DNA of 64,000 bases from Trichodelitschia bisporula (lineage: Eukaryota; Ascomycota; Dothideomycetes; Phaeotrichales; Phaeotrichaceae). The DNA is taken from contig ML996691.1 of NCBI GenBank assembly GCA_010356995.1, positions 658,211-722,210 on the forward strand, written 5' to 3'. A model generated the notes under the pieces. It made no database searches. It saw only the letters and a program-made list of their open reading frames with translations, and was not told the DNA's origin. A program made the translations under genes and the position numbers. Below, piece after piece: positions 43,378-54,808 of this stretch (position 1 is its first letter; every line of letters begins with the position of its first letter).

Positions 43378-46300
43378 CCCCGAGAAGTGATGTTAGGTTT
43401 GGGTGATTTAGCAGACTGGAGGAAGACAGGGGGGTTGGAATATATATATCCCAATTGTGTGGGGCATCCAACAGTGACTTTTGTGGCAAAACGGGGTCAT
43501 CTTCCTTCTGAATTTATCTCCAAAGCATTTCGGTCATCCGTCGGACCTAGCGCCAGCCAATAAGCAATGAGAATTGGAGGCATAAAACGCTGAGGAGCAT
43601 CACCGAATGATCTCCGGGCCCACAGAAAGGTGAGTTCGCGACGGGCCGCTTCTTTGATTCCAGAACAACACGCGGCACAAGGCTTAAATTAGTTCCGCGG
43701 TTGCCCTGTGAACGGATGGAAATTCCGTCCTAACGGAAATGAAGCCAGAGGCTGAGGCTGGATATCAATTAGCCCCAGATAGAAATGTTCTCAGATAATC
43801 AGAGGGAAAGACTCAGTAAATCTCCACACGCAAGCCGATATTCCCGGATGAAGCATGCCTCAAGAGAGGAGAGTTATCAGTTTCGTCTTACAACGTGACT
43901 GCCTTGCCGATTGGCATATTGGACGAAGGTACGGTACCGTACGGTGCTTGGCTCAACGTAGCAACGGATGTGTGGCCTACTGTAACCTGCAGTGCCTGCC
44001 GAGCCGGGCTCACTCCGAACGATCTCCTCATGTGCTCGCTGGTACCGAGTTTGACGTCAGAGGCTCGCAAAAGTCCATCGTAGCGGTCTCGACTACTGCG
44101 TAGGCGAAGGTGCTCCGACGCATAGCGCATTTCTGAGCCTTCGACCCCACCCTGCCGTCTCTGCTTCTGGGGATGAGGAAAGCGATTACAGTTGCACCTC
44201 TATCTCAACCCTGCGATGACGAACGCAAGGCGCCTTTTCCATTATTTCGATGAGATCGTCTTGTTCCGCCAGACGGCAAAGCTGGTGACAAGAACTGGAG
44301 CGTCAGGTGGGTAAACTTTGATCCAAGAAACGGAGTCTTGATTTTACGACTTCGACCTTCGGCGGCAACTACGGACGGGAGCTAAGCCAAGGTCCGGGCT
44401 CGGGATCGTTGAGAATAGTAAAATAGGGCCGGTGGCTCTCCCCGCCGTCCCCGACTAGAACCTAAATTGTAGCGGCATTTGTTTCTCCCGCAACAAACTA
44501 GGATGCGGCATACGGCACGCCCGGCTGCTGTACCTGATCCTGAAATGAGCAAGGTGTACAGGAGAGTGCAGGAGCTGGGACGGCATCGCTCCACGGCCAA
44601 CTCCTGCACCGCACTAGTACCTGTCGTCACATGCTGGAATGATGCGGATTGGTTGAGGCTGCAGATATTTACCCGTGCTCTTTCAGAACCGAAGGAGCCG
44701 AAGGAGAGTGAAGGGAAGAAGGTTGATACCCGGGGCAACTTGGTCAGTGACGGGAAATGTTCGCCCATAGAGGGGATGGACGCTGTACACAGTTGCATTA
44801 TTGGGCGTTGCGAGATATCATCTCTACCGTAAACAAGACAAGGTTGTTCACTTTCCCATGCATCAGAGTTGGCTTGCGAAACTAGAACTAAGGGATACTG
44901 ATGCACATTGACGAGCGCGCCAAGCACAGGAACCGCACGCCTCAAGTGGGTCGGCGTGGTCGGCTACGGATGTACTTGCGCGGAAGGTATGGAAGCGAAT
45001 GGCTCTGTTGACAAATGCATGGTCCTTTGGATGTATTACGAAAGGCGAAAGCGGTCTGCGCAGATGCAAGTGCCTTCTTGAGCGATTGTGATCGCTTGGC
45101 TTCGTGAAGTGAATGCGCCCAATGAGTCCCCCTACAAGGGAATTCATTCCGAACACCCGGGGCGGGACGCGGGCCGCAAAGCGCGTGCATGGCAATCTGC
45201 ACCATCCGCATGTTTGTATCGCGAGTAGGGTTAAAATAGATGTCAAACAAACATTTCTTTACGCGGGCAAACAATTCAAATTAACGGCATCTTTTTAAAA
45301 GTATCCAACGTTTTAAACGCTGGAAAAGCGATTTTGGCCCGTGCACGCCCGTGCTTCTACTATAGACGGCTAGCGTATTACCCGACTAGGCCTTGTTACT
45401 TTGGTGGTTGCTTGAAATGAATATCGGACGTTTCTTTGCAAATCAAACAAATGGGTGAAACCGGATAGATAACGGATAAAGCACAACCCTAATCGCGAGG
45501 ACGTCTCTTGTGGATCGGAGCATTTCAAGAGGCGTGCTGGCCGGGGGACCGCTAACTGTGGTTGGGTTGGTTCCCACCCCCACAGCAATTTCTGCGGCAA
45601 AGGACCTGATGATGAAAGTATTGTGTGAAGTGATAGCAACAGCGGTTGACGCACGTTTTGCAGAAACGGCTTTAAGGGTTGAAGTGGGGGTTACCGGCAC
45701 CAGTGCGGGTATGTATCGCGTCTTGGTGGATGGTTGTTTGATCAACGATCGGCGATGGGGGTTTGGAAGTTCGTGGGTAATGGTGTGGCTTGGAGTTTGC
45801 GGACGCCACCCCACTGCCAAAACTTGATAAAGGACGGACTCTGATGAGAGCTCTACCTCTACGTAGTACATATCCATCTTGGGAACGCAATCTCAGCAAT
45901 CTGGAGTTGAAGAGCTTCTTTGCCCATATGGCCCTCTTTAACAGTGTCCTGGCCGCACGCCCTAGGACACCGAAAAATTGAACGCTCATCATCGTTTTAG
46001 TCCCCCCAACGAAACGTCAGAGAGCAAGAAACTCGCAACATGAAATGGCCCCTTGGTCAATTGGCGTTGAGCCAGTGACAGGCCGTAAGCTTAATGACAG
46101 AAGGCTCTCCAGACTCTCAAGCCCGTTTACGGAGCCGGAATCCACTTACAGCCTGGCGGTGGAAGGCGCATAAAGGCGACCAGCTTATCACAGGCTACTG
46201 CATGTGGCTCCAGATCGGACACTTAAACGAGACCCTCACCGGTGAGGCCAAGGTCCTGATCCAGATGGTATACCTTGCTTTCAAAACTCCAACATGGCGC

Positions 46301-48892
46301 AGAAATCTCAAGGGGATACAGCATCGAAGATGCATAAGGAGGAAGGTCGTGTGCAGAGGCGATTGGGTGGATTGTCTATGGAACTTTAATACATGTGCTC
46401 CCTACGTCTTTGTTCGAGTGTTAGCTTCGAGTTGCGGCGAATTAGGGCTCTTAGCTATATCTCTGAGGTCACTTGGGTACCTCGCGCATGTAACTTGGAC
46501 TCTGGAGAACCTTGCGAATTTCAACCATATGTTCTGTCAATGCCCGGCGAACGAATTAAAGCCTTTCCTCCATCCCCGGCCCCAATTAAGGAGCCATATT
46601 CTGTCCTCCCTCTTTTACAGGCTGCCTGAGCGATGTTGGGATGGACTATCTCGTGTTCTTAGCAAACGTTCGTTTCAGTTTTGAGGGCAAGAGCACTGAG
46701 TGTGGCATTCAATGTGCATGGTCTTGGTCTCCCCAAAGGACCGTTGATGTCGAAATGGGCAGTTGACTTTTCCTCTCCCATCACAGGGCGAACTGTACAA
46801 GCAGTCCTATGGTGACATATTGTACTAAAGGCTGTTCTGATATCCGAAGCAGGAGGACACCACGGCAGGAGAGAACCGCACCATATAACAGTGGATGGGG
46901 GTGGCAGCCGTAGGAACGCTGCTACTCGTAGTATGTTTGGAACCAGCTGTCGATTTTGATACTGTAGTACGGAAACCTCTATTATGATACATTAGATGTG
47001 CAGTATCTCCGAGAGATTCATATAGAAGTCGAATTGCTCACCTACCTATCGGCATTTTACGAAGCGTGACTTTTGTCTCAATGACCAGGAATCAACCAAG
47101 CACGGCCTTGATGCTCCTTGAAAATGAAGCTGAAGTAGCAACAGTACGTTGGTTGTACATCCGTACTACGTACGTTCGGGGCAACCTTAGGTCCCATATT
47201 CCGACAAGGCCTGCAGATAGGCAGTTTGATAGGGCTACGCTTAGATTATGTGCAGTAGAACGCAGCAGCCGCAGGGCCGAAGCTGCCGAAATGCGTCCAG
47301 TCCCAGAGACGCTGTCCTGGGGTTTTTGGTTGAGGGGTGTGATGATGAAGCTTACTACATCCGTACGCAGTACGTACGCCATTCATCCCCTGTAGCCGCT
47401 GGCGTGGGGCTTCAGACAGGCGCAGACGCTGGAGAAGCGCCTCTAGCGGCAGCCCCACACCGTAGGCCAGATTCCCTGCCCTCGACTTCCAAAAGGCAGA
47501 GTTCCATCACCTTCTTCTCCCACTCCAATATTTGTCAGGATCTTTATCCACCTTACCGTAAAGCTTTTTCGCCCTCTTCAAGGCCTCAAAGCTATTCGCC
47601 GACGGTCTACGCGTCCCATTCCCGACTTCGGCTCGTTGAGTGCCCTCCCGTCCGAGGGCGTTATCGAGGCTCACTCCACGCCCACTCCCCCGGGTCGCAG
47701 GCACGCTCAGTCGTCCTCCGCCAAAGACTGAGACTCGCAGGTCTGCCGCATCATCGGCGTCGTTTCCCAGTTCACAACCCTCTAGACATCCCCTGTTGCA
47801 GCTCCCAGCAGTAGCAGTACTGGCAGCAAAGCGCCAGTCCCCCAGTCCCCCAGCCCGCCGACCCGCCCCTCCACCTCAAGTCGTTCCTCCGTCCCATCCG
47901 ACTGCCCTGCAAACCCCTCTCCACCCCTCCTTCAACACGCATTATCCACTCCTCCCATCCAAGCTGGACGCACCATCCCTTCGGTAGGGAAAGAAATATA
48001 CAATCCATTGGCAATTGTCATTCCATCGAGAGGCTGCTTAGGATAAACGCCGCGTCCTCCTGCGAACAGAGTCCCGTCGGCCGTCAAGGTAGGGCAACAT
48101 CAGCCTACAGCAGCCCACATCCGACCACCATAACCTACAGCTGGGAAGCAAACACTGCGGCAACAGCAAGAAGGGGACATCTCATACCCCCAACTTTAGG
48201 TGTCCAGCGTTTAGGCAAACAGGGCGACCTGGCCATCGGCTAGGAGTACCAACGGCCGCAGCTCAACGGCAGCAAGCAGCGCCAGCTAGCCAAGGGGATC
48301 AGGGATTTTGGTCGACTTTGAGTTTGAAGTAGGTCTCTTGGGGGTGTCTTTTTGTTGGTTGCAAGTCCGTGACCGTTGACGGCGGGTGCAGGAAGCGTGA
48401 GAATCCCTCAGCTTGGCCCTCCCCCTCCTTCACTTCTTACTCCCCACCCACCCCTCCTTCCGGCCTCAAGGCTCATCCCGCAACCAACCCCCCCCCCGCA
48501 CCTCCCAAGGCCCCAGTTCTCCGGTGTCCCCAGCAGAGTGTCTCGTCCAGTGCGTGCCTCTCCCGCTTGAACCTTCGCCGCGCCTGCATACTGCATACAG
48601 CACACATCCAGAGAGACCTCATCCACGCCCACGCTCTTACCATACCTCCCCCTCCCTCCCCTCCCCTTCCCCCAGCCTCACCTTGCAGTGCCTCGCGCCC
48701 GGCTCCGCTCACCAGAGTCGTCACTCTCCCAGTGATCCAATCAACGCGGCTCACAGCCTGTCCCCTTCGTTCGGCCAAACCGTTTGCCATCCCTGTCACA
48801 CTTTCCCCAGCAGACGTCGTGCAGAAAAAGGCGAGGCCAAAGAATATTGCTTCGCTCCTAGAAAGCTGCCCTCCGTTCTCAGTTCCGCTATA
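43378..48892. other. Gene-poor region, 5.5 kb
   Basis: No ORF has a recognisable domain or splice-supported extension. Contents that can be named: a perfect 14-bp palindrome at 43929-43942 and three decamer copies (44965 reverse, 47156, 47356). A C-rich segment lies around 47830-47960. Nothing looks like a transposable-element ORF. Unrecognised non-coding transcripts or fast-evolving genes cannot be excluded. Confidence 0.5.
43929..43942. repeat. Perfect 14-bp palindrome
   Basis: GTACGGTACCGTAC equals its own reverse complement. It belongs to the GTACGG motif group seen at 27203, 32121, 35889 and 57263. Confidence 0.85.
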
Positions 48893-49122
48893 ATGGGTAA
48901 GTTCCCTCCCTTCCGCGCAGCCTTCCATCCCTCAGCCTTTTTTTTCGCGCCGGAAGTGAGCAGTTCGCATCCATTGTATACTTGAACCACCCGGACGCGC
49001 TTCAGTGGAACGCACTCAGATTTTCAGCCCTCAAGAACCTGGCAGAGGGGTTTTTCTTGTCCGCGCGCTCACTCTTCTCACCTCTTGCAGCAGACACCGG
49101 AGACACGTATCGGCCCAGCACT
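48893..49122 (+). CDS. Candidate alternative 5' exons of the Gbp2-like gene
   Basis: Exon ATGG (48893-48896) is followed by a consensus gtaagt donor. A second exon at 49091-49122 lies between cttgcag and gtaagt. Together they spell MADTGDTYRPST, ending in phase 0. The Gbp2-like SR region has an acceptor aag at 50177-50179 with an upstream tgctaat branch. Joining there replaces the first 12 residues [12 protein letters not shown] by these 12 and continues [10 protein letters not shown] in frame. The implied intron of 1057 nt would be far longer than the others here. The second exon has a NAGNAG acceptor (cagcag) that could drop one residue. Alternative view: a separate short transcript, or chance. 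Confidence 0.5.
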
Positions 49123-50143
49123 GTAAGTACTATCCACTCTTCCATTGTATTCAGCAAACCTTGCAATGGCTTCCTTTTGTGTTTGTTGCTTTGGGGACGA
49201 TGGTAGGATGGTTTGCGAAACGCCAGTGCTGAGCGGGTTCGAACGAACGAAGTGAGGCTTTGTGTCGTCGAGAGCCTCGCACTTTGCGTCCATCCAAACC
49301 TCCAAGGCGGTCAATTTCTTTTTACTCCACCTAGCCTTAGGCGCCGAGGCGTCGAGGCAATCGAGGCACGATATGTGTTCCGAAGCCAGCCGCATCACCA
49401 TATCGTCATGGAATCGCAGAACTTGTGTGCACGAGCATGACAGGCATGAGGCAGACAGAGAGAAAGAGAAAGAGAAGGGGAGATGAGAGAAAGAGAAAGG
49501 GAGTGAGAAAGAGAGAGGCAGCAGGGCAAGGGCAAGTCTGGACGCGAGAAGAGCCGCGTACGCAACGTACACTTGAGGACTTCATTTGGGGTTGACGAAG
49601 AGAAGAGGGCTCCTGACTTCCTCTTTTTCTTCTCTGTGCGAACTTGCCCTGTTGTGCCTTCTCGTCTTCTTCTTCTTCTTCTTCTGCTTTCTTCTCTTTC
49701 TCTTAGCTCGTGGCTCCTAGCTCTTTTTCCCAAGCTCTTTCCTCCCACCCATCGCACCTTCCCTTCCACATGGGCAAAGACGTCAAGGCGGGTCGGTCGC
49801 GCCTGCTGGCTTTGGATGAACTGGCGGCAAAAGGCGGCCTCACAAGCGCGCCCTTACCGCGATGCCCTTCCAAAACGACTTACGAGCCCCCCCCACTCGC
49901 TAATTTACCCGCCACATCGCTTGTTCTGCCTGTGCTAGCCGCCGGGCCTCTTTCCCTCTTTCTCCCACCTCACCTCCTCCCCTCCTTCCCCCATTCCACC
50001 ATCCCTTCACCATACTCTCCGCGGAACCCAATTCCATCTTTGCCAAGCAACCAACTGCAACCTTTTCATCGGCCTCCATCACTTTCTTTCCAACACGCCT
50101 TATCGATTCTGCACAATCGCTCTTTGTCGCGCATTTTGCCATC
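49123..50143. other. Leader or long intron of the Gbp2-like gene
   Basis: Pyrimidine-rich sequence, including CTT repeats around 49660-49690 and C/T-rich stretches to 50100. Also purine-rich AGAGAAAG runs at 49456-49520. No protein feature supported. It is either the 5' leader or the long intron discussed with the alternative exons. Confidence 0.45.
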
Positions 50144-52187
50144 ATGGCATTCTCCACCTCTGCTAATCCGTCCGTCAAGCGCGAACGTTCTCGATCGCCT
50201 CGTCGCCGTTCTCGCAGCCCTCGCCCTTCTCGCCGTTCTTACTCTCCTCGCAGCAGATCTCGCAGCCGTGACGGTTATCGACGCAACGACCGTAGATCTC
50301 GCTCCCCGAACGCTGGCCAGACTGGTGCACCGAGCGGCGGACATTCTGACTATCATACAGCAGGTCGTGCGCCGTCGGTGAAGAGTCCCGAGGACAAGAC
50401 TTTCGCAAAGGAGCAGATGATGGCGAACATCCGTGAGACTTCTCAGCAAGACCGGCGTGTCTACGTCGGCAACCTGTCGTACGATGTCAAGTGGCATCAC
50501 CTCAAGGACTTCATGCGCCAAGGTACGCGCAATCCCTCCCGACCCTCAGCGCTAGCTAACAGCACACTACAGCCGGTGACGTTCTGTACGCCGACGTCCT
50601 TCTACTTCCGAATGGCATGAGCAAGGTGGGCTAGTTTGCGGCTGGTTATCTGGCTTTTCCTGGTTGTTGTAAGGATGATGGGTTGACGGGTAGGACTGGA
50701 TGTCCGTTTAAATGTAGGGATGCGGGTAAGTCTACTCCCTGACTGTGCGACCTCTAAGTTCCTAACTAACTGGGTGTGCGCAGTATCGTGGAGTATGCAA
50801 CTCGAGAGCAGGCGCAAAATGCCGTCAACACCCTCAGCAACCAGAACTTGATGGGTCGACTTGTCTACGTCCGCGAAGTGAGTTGCTCCCTGCTGCTAGC
50901 ACTGCGACAAACACAATCCTATAGGGTGTGAGCAGACGCGTACATCCCACTCCACTCCACCACATACTCCCCCACAACCACACAGCTTCAGCCATACTAA
51001 TTGGTGGTTCATTAGGATCGTGAGTCCGAGCCTCGCTTCTCTGCTCCTCCCGGTGGCCGCGGCGGCGGCTTTGGCGGTGGGATGCCTCGTGGCGACTTTG
51101 GAGGGGGCTTCGGCATGGGCCGTGGTGGTGGTGGTGGTGGTGGTGGTGGTGGCGGCGGCGGCACTGGTCGTCAGCTCTATGTGTCCAATGTTTGTCCTCA
51201 GCCCCGCTCCTTGAGCTTGCGCTGACATTTGAATCTAGCTTCCTTACACCGTGGGTTGGCAGGATTTGAAGGACCTTTTCCGTCAGGCTAGTATGCCATC
51301 ACCCATCCCAAGCTACCAAGTGATCTCGATGCTTACCTTTGCTTAGCTCAGGTTGGTAACATTATACGTGCTGATGTCAACATGGGTCCGGATGGCCGCC
51401 CGCGCGGTTCTGGCATTGTTGTCTTCGACAACGCCGATGATGCTCGTAATGCCATCCAGCAGTTTAACGGCTACGACTGGCAGGGCCGTGCTCTCGAAGT
51501 TCGCGAAGACCGCTACGCTGGTGGGCCTGGTGCTGGTGGCTTCGGCGGTGGCGGTGGCGGCTTTGGCGGAGGCTTCGGTGGTGGCCGCGGTGGCTTCGGT
51601 GGTCCCCCTCGCGGCGGCTTCGGTGGCCCTGCGCGTGGTGGCTTCGGTGGAGGCTTCGGTGGGGGTCGCGGCGGTTTCGGTGGTGGCCCTGGGTACGGCG
51701 CTCCTGCCGGCTTCGAGGGTGCCTCCTCTGCTCCACCCAACCCGTTCACCGACTACGCTACTAGCGGTGGAGAGCGCGGTCCTGTCATCTACGTCCGCAA
51801 CGTATGTCATTCCTCGAGCCCAAGCCTTTCATTTGCTGACACTTATTAGCTCCCTTGGTCCACTAGCAACGAGGATCTTGATGATCTCTTCACAACCATT
51901 GGTACTGTCAAGAGGGCGGAGATCCAGTACGAGCCCAACGGTCGCTCCCGTGGAACTGGTGTGGTCGAGTTCGACACTGCCGAGAACGCTGAGACGGCGA
52001 TTGGTAAGATTTCTGAGTGTGGTATCTCTGCATGGCTGACCCTGAGGTAGCTAAGTTCACCGGCTACCAGTACGGCGGTCGTCCGCTTGGTCTCTCCTTC
52101 GTCAAGTACAGCAACGTTGGCAACGGCGGTGTTGATGCCATGGACACGGAGGGAGTAAGTGGAATGGTTCAAGACCAGATCATGTAA
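50144..52187 (+). CDS. Gbp2/Hrb1-like SR-type RNA-binding protein, three RRMs
   Basis: Nine exons: 50144-50522, 50573-50625, 50718-50725, 50784-50877, 51016-51189, 51239-51290, 51347-51801, 51850-52003 and 52051-52187, giving 501 aa. The order is an Arg/Ser-rich N-terminus ([18 protein letters not shown]), RRM1 ([11 protein letters not shown] ... GCGIVEY), a Gly-rich linker with a poly-Gly run, RRM2 (QLYVSNLPYTV ... GSGIVVF), a long RGG/FGG-rich linker, and RRM3 (VIYVRNLPWST ... GTGVVEF). This matches yeast Gbp2/Hrb1, nuclear shuttling proteins in mRNA export and quality control. The third exon is only 8 nt and supplies part of the RRM1 RNP1 motif. Reading through after GAGGGA gives the C-terminus VQDQIM, as in relatives; an unused gtaagt sits there. 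The true N-terminus may come from upstream exons. Confidence 0.92.
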
Positions 52188-53028
52188 AGGTTTCTTTTTA
52201 CTTCAGCTACCTGGTGTCTGGGAGACATTTTCATTATGAGATGGGTTGTTCAATGAGCTGATAGGTGGTTTTTCTACTGTTTATCTACTCTCACAACCTC
52301 CGATAGCTCGGATATTCTGGAACTCCCTCGTACCATCTCGTTGTCTGTTTACTGTCTAGGCATGCGAGGATGTGGATTCCTTGCGGAAAAAAAGATGCGG
52401 GATTATACTTGCCGAATCCTACGCAGTTTTGTGTCTATCAAAAGACTTCTTTTCAATGTATTATCCTGATTGCGGACAGCCAGTCTCGTAGTCGCATGCT
52501 AAACTCTCGAAACCAATAATGGGAAGTGCGACCTTAGACAGAGCCTACTCTTTATCCAGTAACTGGCACGCTCTCTGCAACCTCTTGAAGCACGACGTGC
52601 CCGCACACCTCGGAAGACTTTTCTAATGAGCCCTAGGCCTGGATTGAAAGGCCTGAGCGCAGCAGCATGCCTCTTTCATCCATTCCCACTTACGCTTCTG
52701 ACTCGGTGGACTCGGTAATGGTCACCGCTGGCCCGGAGTCTGGCGGTGTCGTCTTGCCGACGGAGTTCAATGACCCTTGTGTCATATCGCGGTGTTGTTA
52801 CTGGGCGGAGTAGCAATTCGGAGACATGCCACTTTCCGGGAACAGTAGCGCTTAGTTGTGGTCTGTAAGGGTGTATTGTTTCGAAATTGTACAGCGAGGT
52901 TATTGAAGGTATTTCAGATGGTCAGATCCAGATCGTGCAAGACGCTCTTCAAAATCCATGGTACTCTCATTTGCTATGCTAGTGATATTCAGCAAAAAGC
53001 TACCCACGCTCAATGGGTCACTTTCCAC
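52188..53028. other. Convergent intergenic region
   Basis: 3' flanks of the RNA-binding protein (+) and the carrier (-). No gene or repeat supported. Confidence 0.5.
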
Positions 53029-54014
53029 TCATCCCACCTTAATGTTTCCTGACGCAACCGCCCTCCCCTGAAACACACGCATCATCCACTCATACACCGC
53101 CCACTGCACCGCATTCACCACAAATGCCCGTAGGCTACATATCCCCAGGCCGCGGTAGAAAACTGCTACGCCTTCCGTCCTATACATCTCGCCAAACACA
53201 GCCCACGCCCCCGCCTCAGGCCGCCTCCCCAGAAGACCACGCGTTTCTGGCGGCCCTCGGACCCGAGTTTGCACGCGCGTCTTCACTACGTCCAGCGGGA
53301 ATATCGAAGCCCAGGTGATGATGCCCGCGAACCCACCGCAGAGGAGCACCTTGGCTATCTCCTGGCCGGAGATGCCAGTCCCAGCGTTGGTACCATCACC
53401 CGGAGCCGCGGGCGGGCGCGGAAACGCACTGTCGAAGACCCGCTTGCTCAGCTCGTAGCCGGCGAAGTAGAAGCCGTAGCCGATGGAGTCGCGGATGGCG
53501 GTCACCGTGCCTCCATGGTAGAAGCCGCGGAGACCGTCGGCGCGGAGCACGGCGCGAGCGATGCTCGCCGTAGAGGTCGGGGCGGTGGAGGAGGCGACTT
53601 GGGCGCGGCACTTGAGGAGCTCGGTTGGGGCGGAGACGACGAAGGTTGCGAGACCGCCGATGGCACCGGCGGCGAAAGTTTTGGTGAGGGAGGAGGGGGC
53701 ACTGGGGCTTTCTTGTAGGAAGAGAAGGGTGCGGTTGTATGAGACGAAGAGGAGGGCATTGAGCGCGCCGTAGCCGAGGATCGGGGCGGTTGCGCCTGGG
53801 GAAATATTAGGCGTGGAAAGGAGAGATGAGTAGAAGTGAGGATACCTCGAACAAGGGTCCCAGCCTTATCAAATGTGCTTCCCCATGATTGCAGTGATGT
53901 CGCATGGACACCGGTATCGCCGGCTTGTAGGCGTGTCTTGAGCAGGTCGAGCGGGTTGCCGATGACGATGCCTATGGCTCCGCTTAGGTAGCCGGCCCAG
54001 AAATCAGCGGACAT
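53029..54014 (-). CDS. Mitochondrial carrier family (SLC25) protein
   Basis: Exons 54014-53846 and 53795-53029 encode 311 aa, the standard length for three carrier repeats. Each repeat shows the PX(D/E)XX(K/R) signature: NPLDLLKTRLQ at about residue 20, APTELLKCRAQ at about 115-125 and FPLDVVKTRVQ at about 220-230. The expected GFYHGG and VFYRGL motifs follow repeats 2 and 3. It should be an inner-membrane exchanger. The motifs RDSIGYGFYFAGYE and PTELLKCRAQ resemble the carnitine/ornithine branch, but the substrate is not decided here. The N-terminus (SADFWAGYLSGAIG) lacks a presequence, normal for the family. Confidence 0.93.
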
Positions 54015-54808
54015 GATGTGCCTGCGTCCGCGACAGCTAGAACTCCGCGTTCACTACGGGTACACTTCAGGACAGCTCGGCTCGGCTTGTTTTGTATAGC
54101 GCGACATCGGGCGTTGATATTCGCCCCTGTCATGTGAGGCTCGTACCGTAGTAGTGGCCCTGCAGGGCGGCATGGGAGTTTGTTGCCACTGTTCCTGAGG
54201 AGCGGCAAGAAAAGCCGTAAACTAATGCTACTACGGTAGATGCTCGAGTTCCCCCTCCAAAAAAAACAACCATATACAGTATCGGATATCTGATATGTCT
54301 CTCACTGCGGCAAGGCAGTAATGGCATGCATGATCTCAGAACGGAGATGAATCAGCCAGTCCTCGCGATGCTTGGGTGGGGCACCAAGCATTACATAAGT
54401 GGCAGTTGCTTGAAACTGCTGGCCCTGGCGTGAATAAAATATGCGCCGCAGCCAGTCCAATAGACGTGCCACACTGACACTGCCACTCTGCCATCCACAA
54501 TGTCCCCACGACAACCTCCTCCGCGCCTGTCCTCGTTTCCTCCCCCTCCATGCTTCCTCACCCCGCTCTCTTGCACTCCAAATTCTGAAATGCATCTACA
54601 TTCCTCTGATCTTTCAACGACTAGAAGTCTGTGGAGTGGGGTTGCACTCCGCTCGTTTTATTGTTTCTGTCATTCATAGTTCGCATATTTACAACGCTTA
54701 GCGGAGTCATCGCCACAACCCCTCCTACCGCTCCTTAAACCCCCGTAGCCCTCATCTTGAAATCCTGTCCACAGAAACGTACATGTACCACAAGCCGACA
54801 CGAGACTC
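54015..54808. other. Divergent intergenic region (carrier/NYN)
   Basis: Shared 5' region of two divergent genes. TACTACGG/CCGTAGTAG motifs occur near 54149 and 54229. No ORF supported. Confidence 0.5.

Noticed and set aside
44382-44945. 187-residue minus-strand frame
   Set aside because: No domain or homology motif; random composition in a gene-poor region.
46094-46684. 196-residue plus-strand frame
   Set aside because: No recognisable motif and codon use unlike the neighbouring genes.
49213-49440. Frame continuing from the small exon at 49091-49122
   Set aside because: Could be spliced on in phase, but the product is rich in Cys/His/Arg without any motif and stops early; joining to the SR region is the better explanation.
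51353-52039. 228-residue Val/Ala-rich frame
   Set aside because: Out-of-frame reading of the Gbp2-like RGG region; it runs through two well-supported introns and has no RRM motif.
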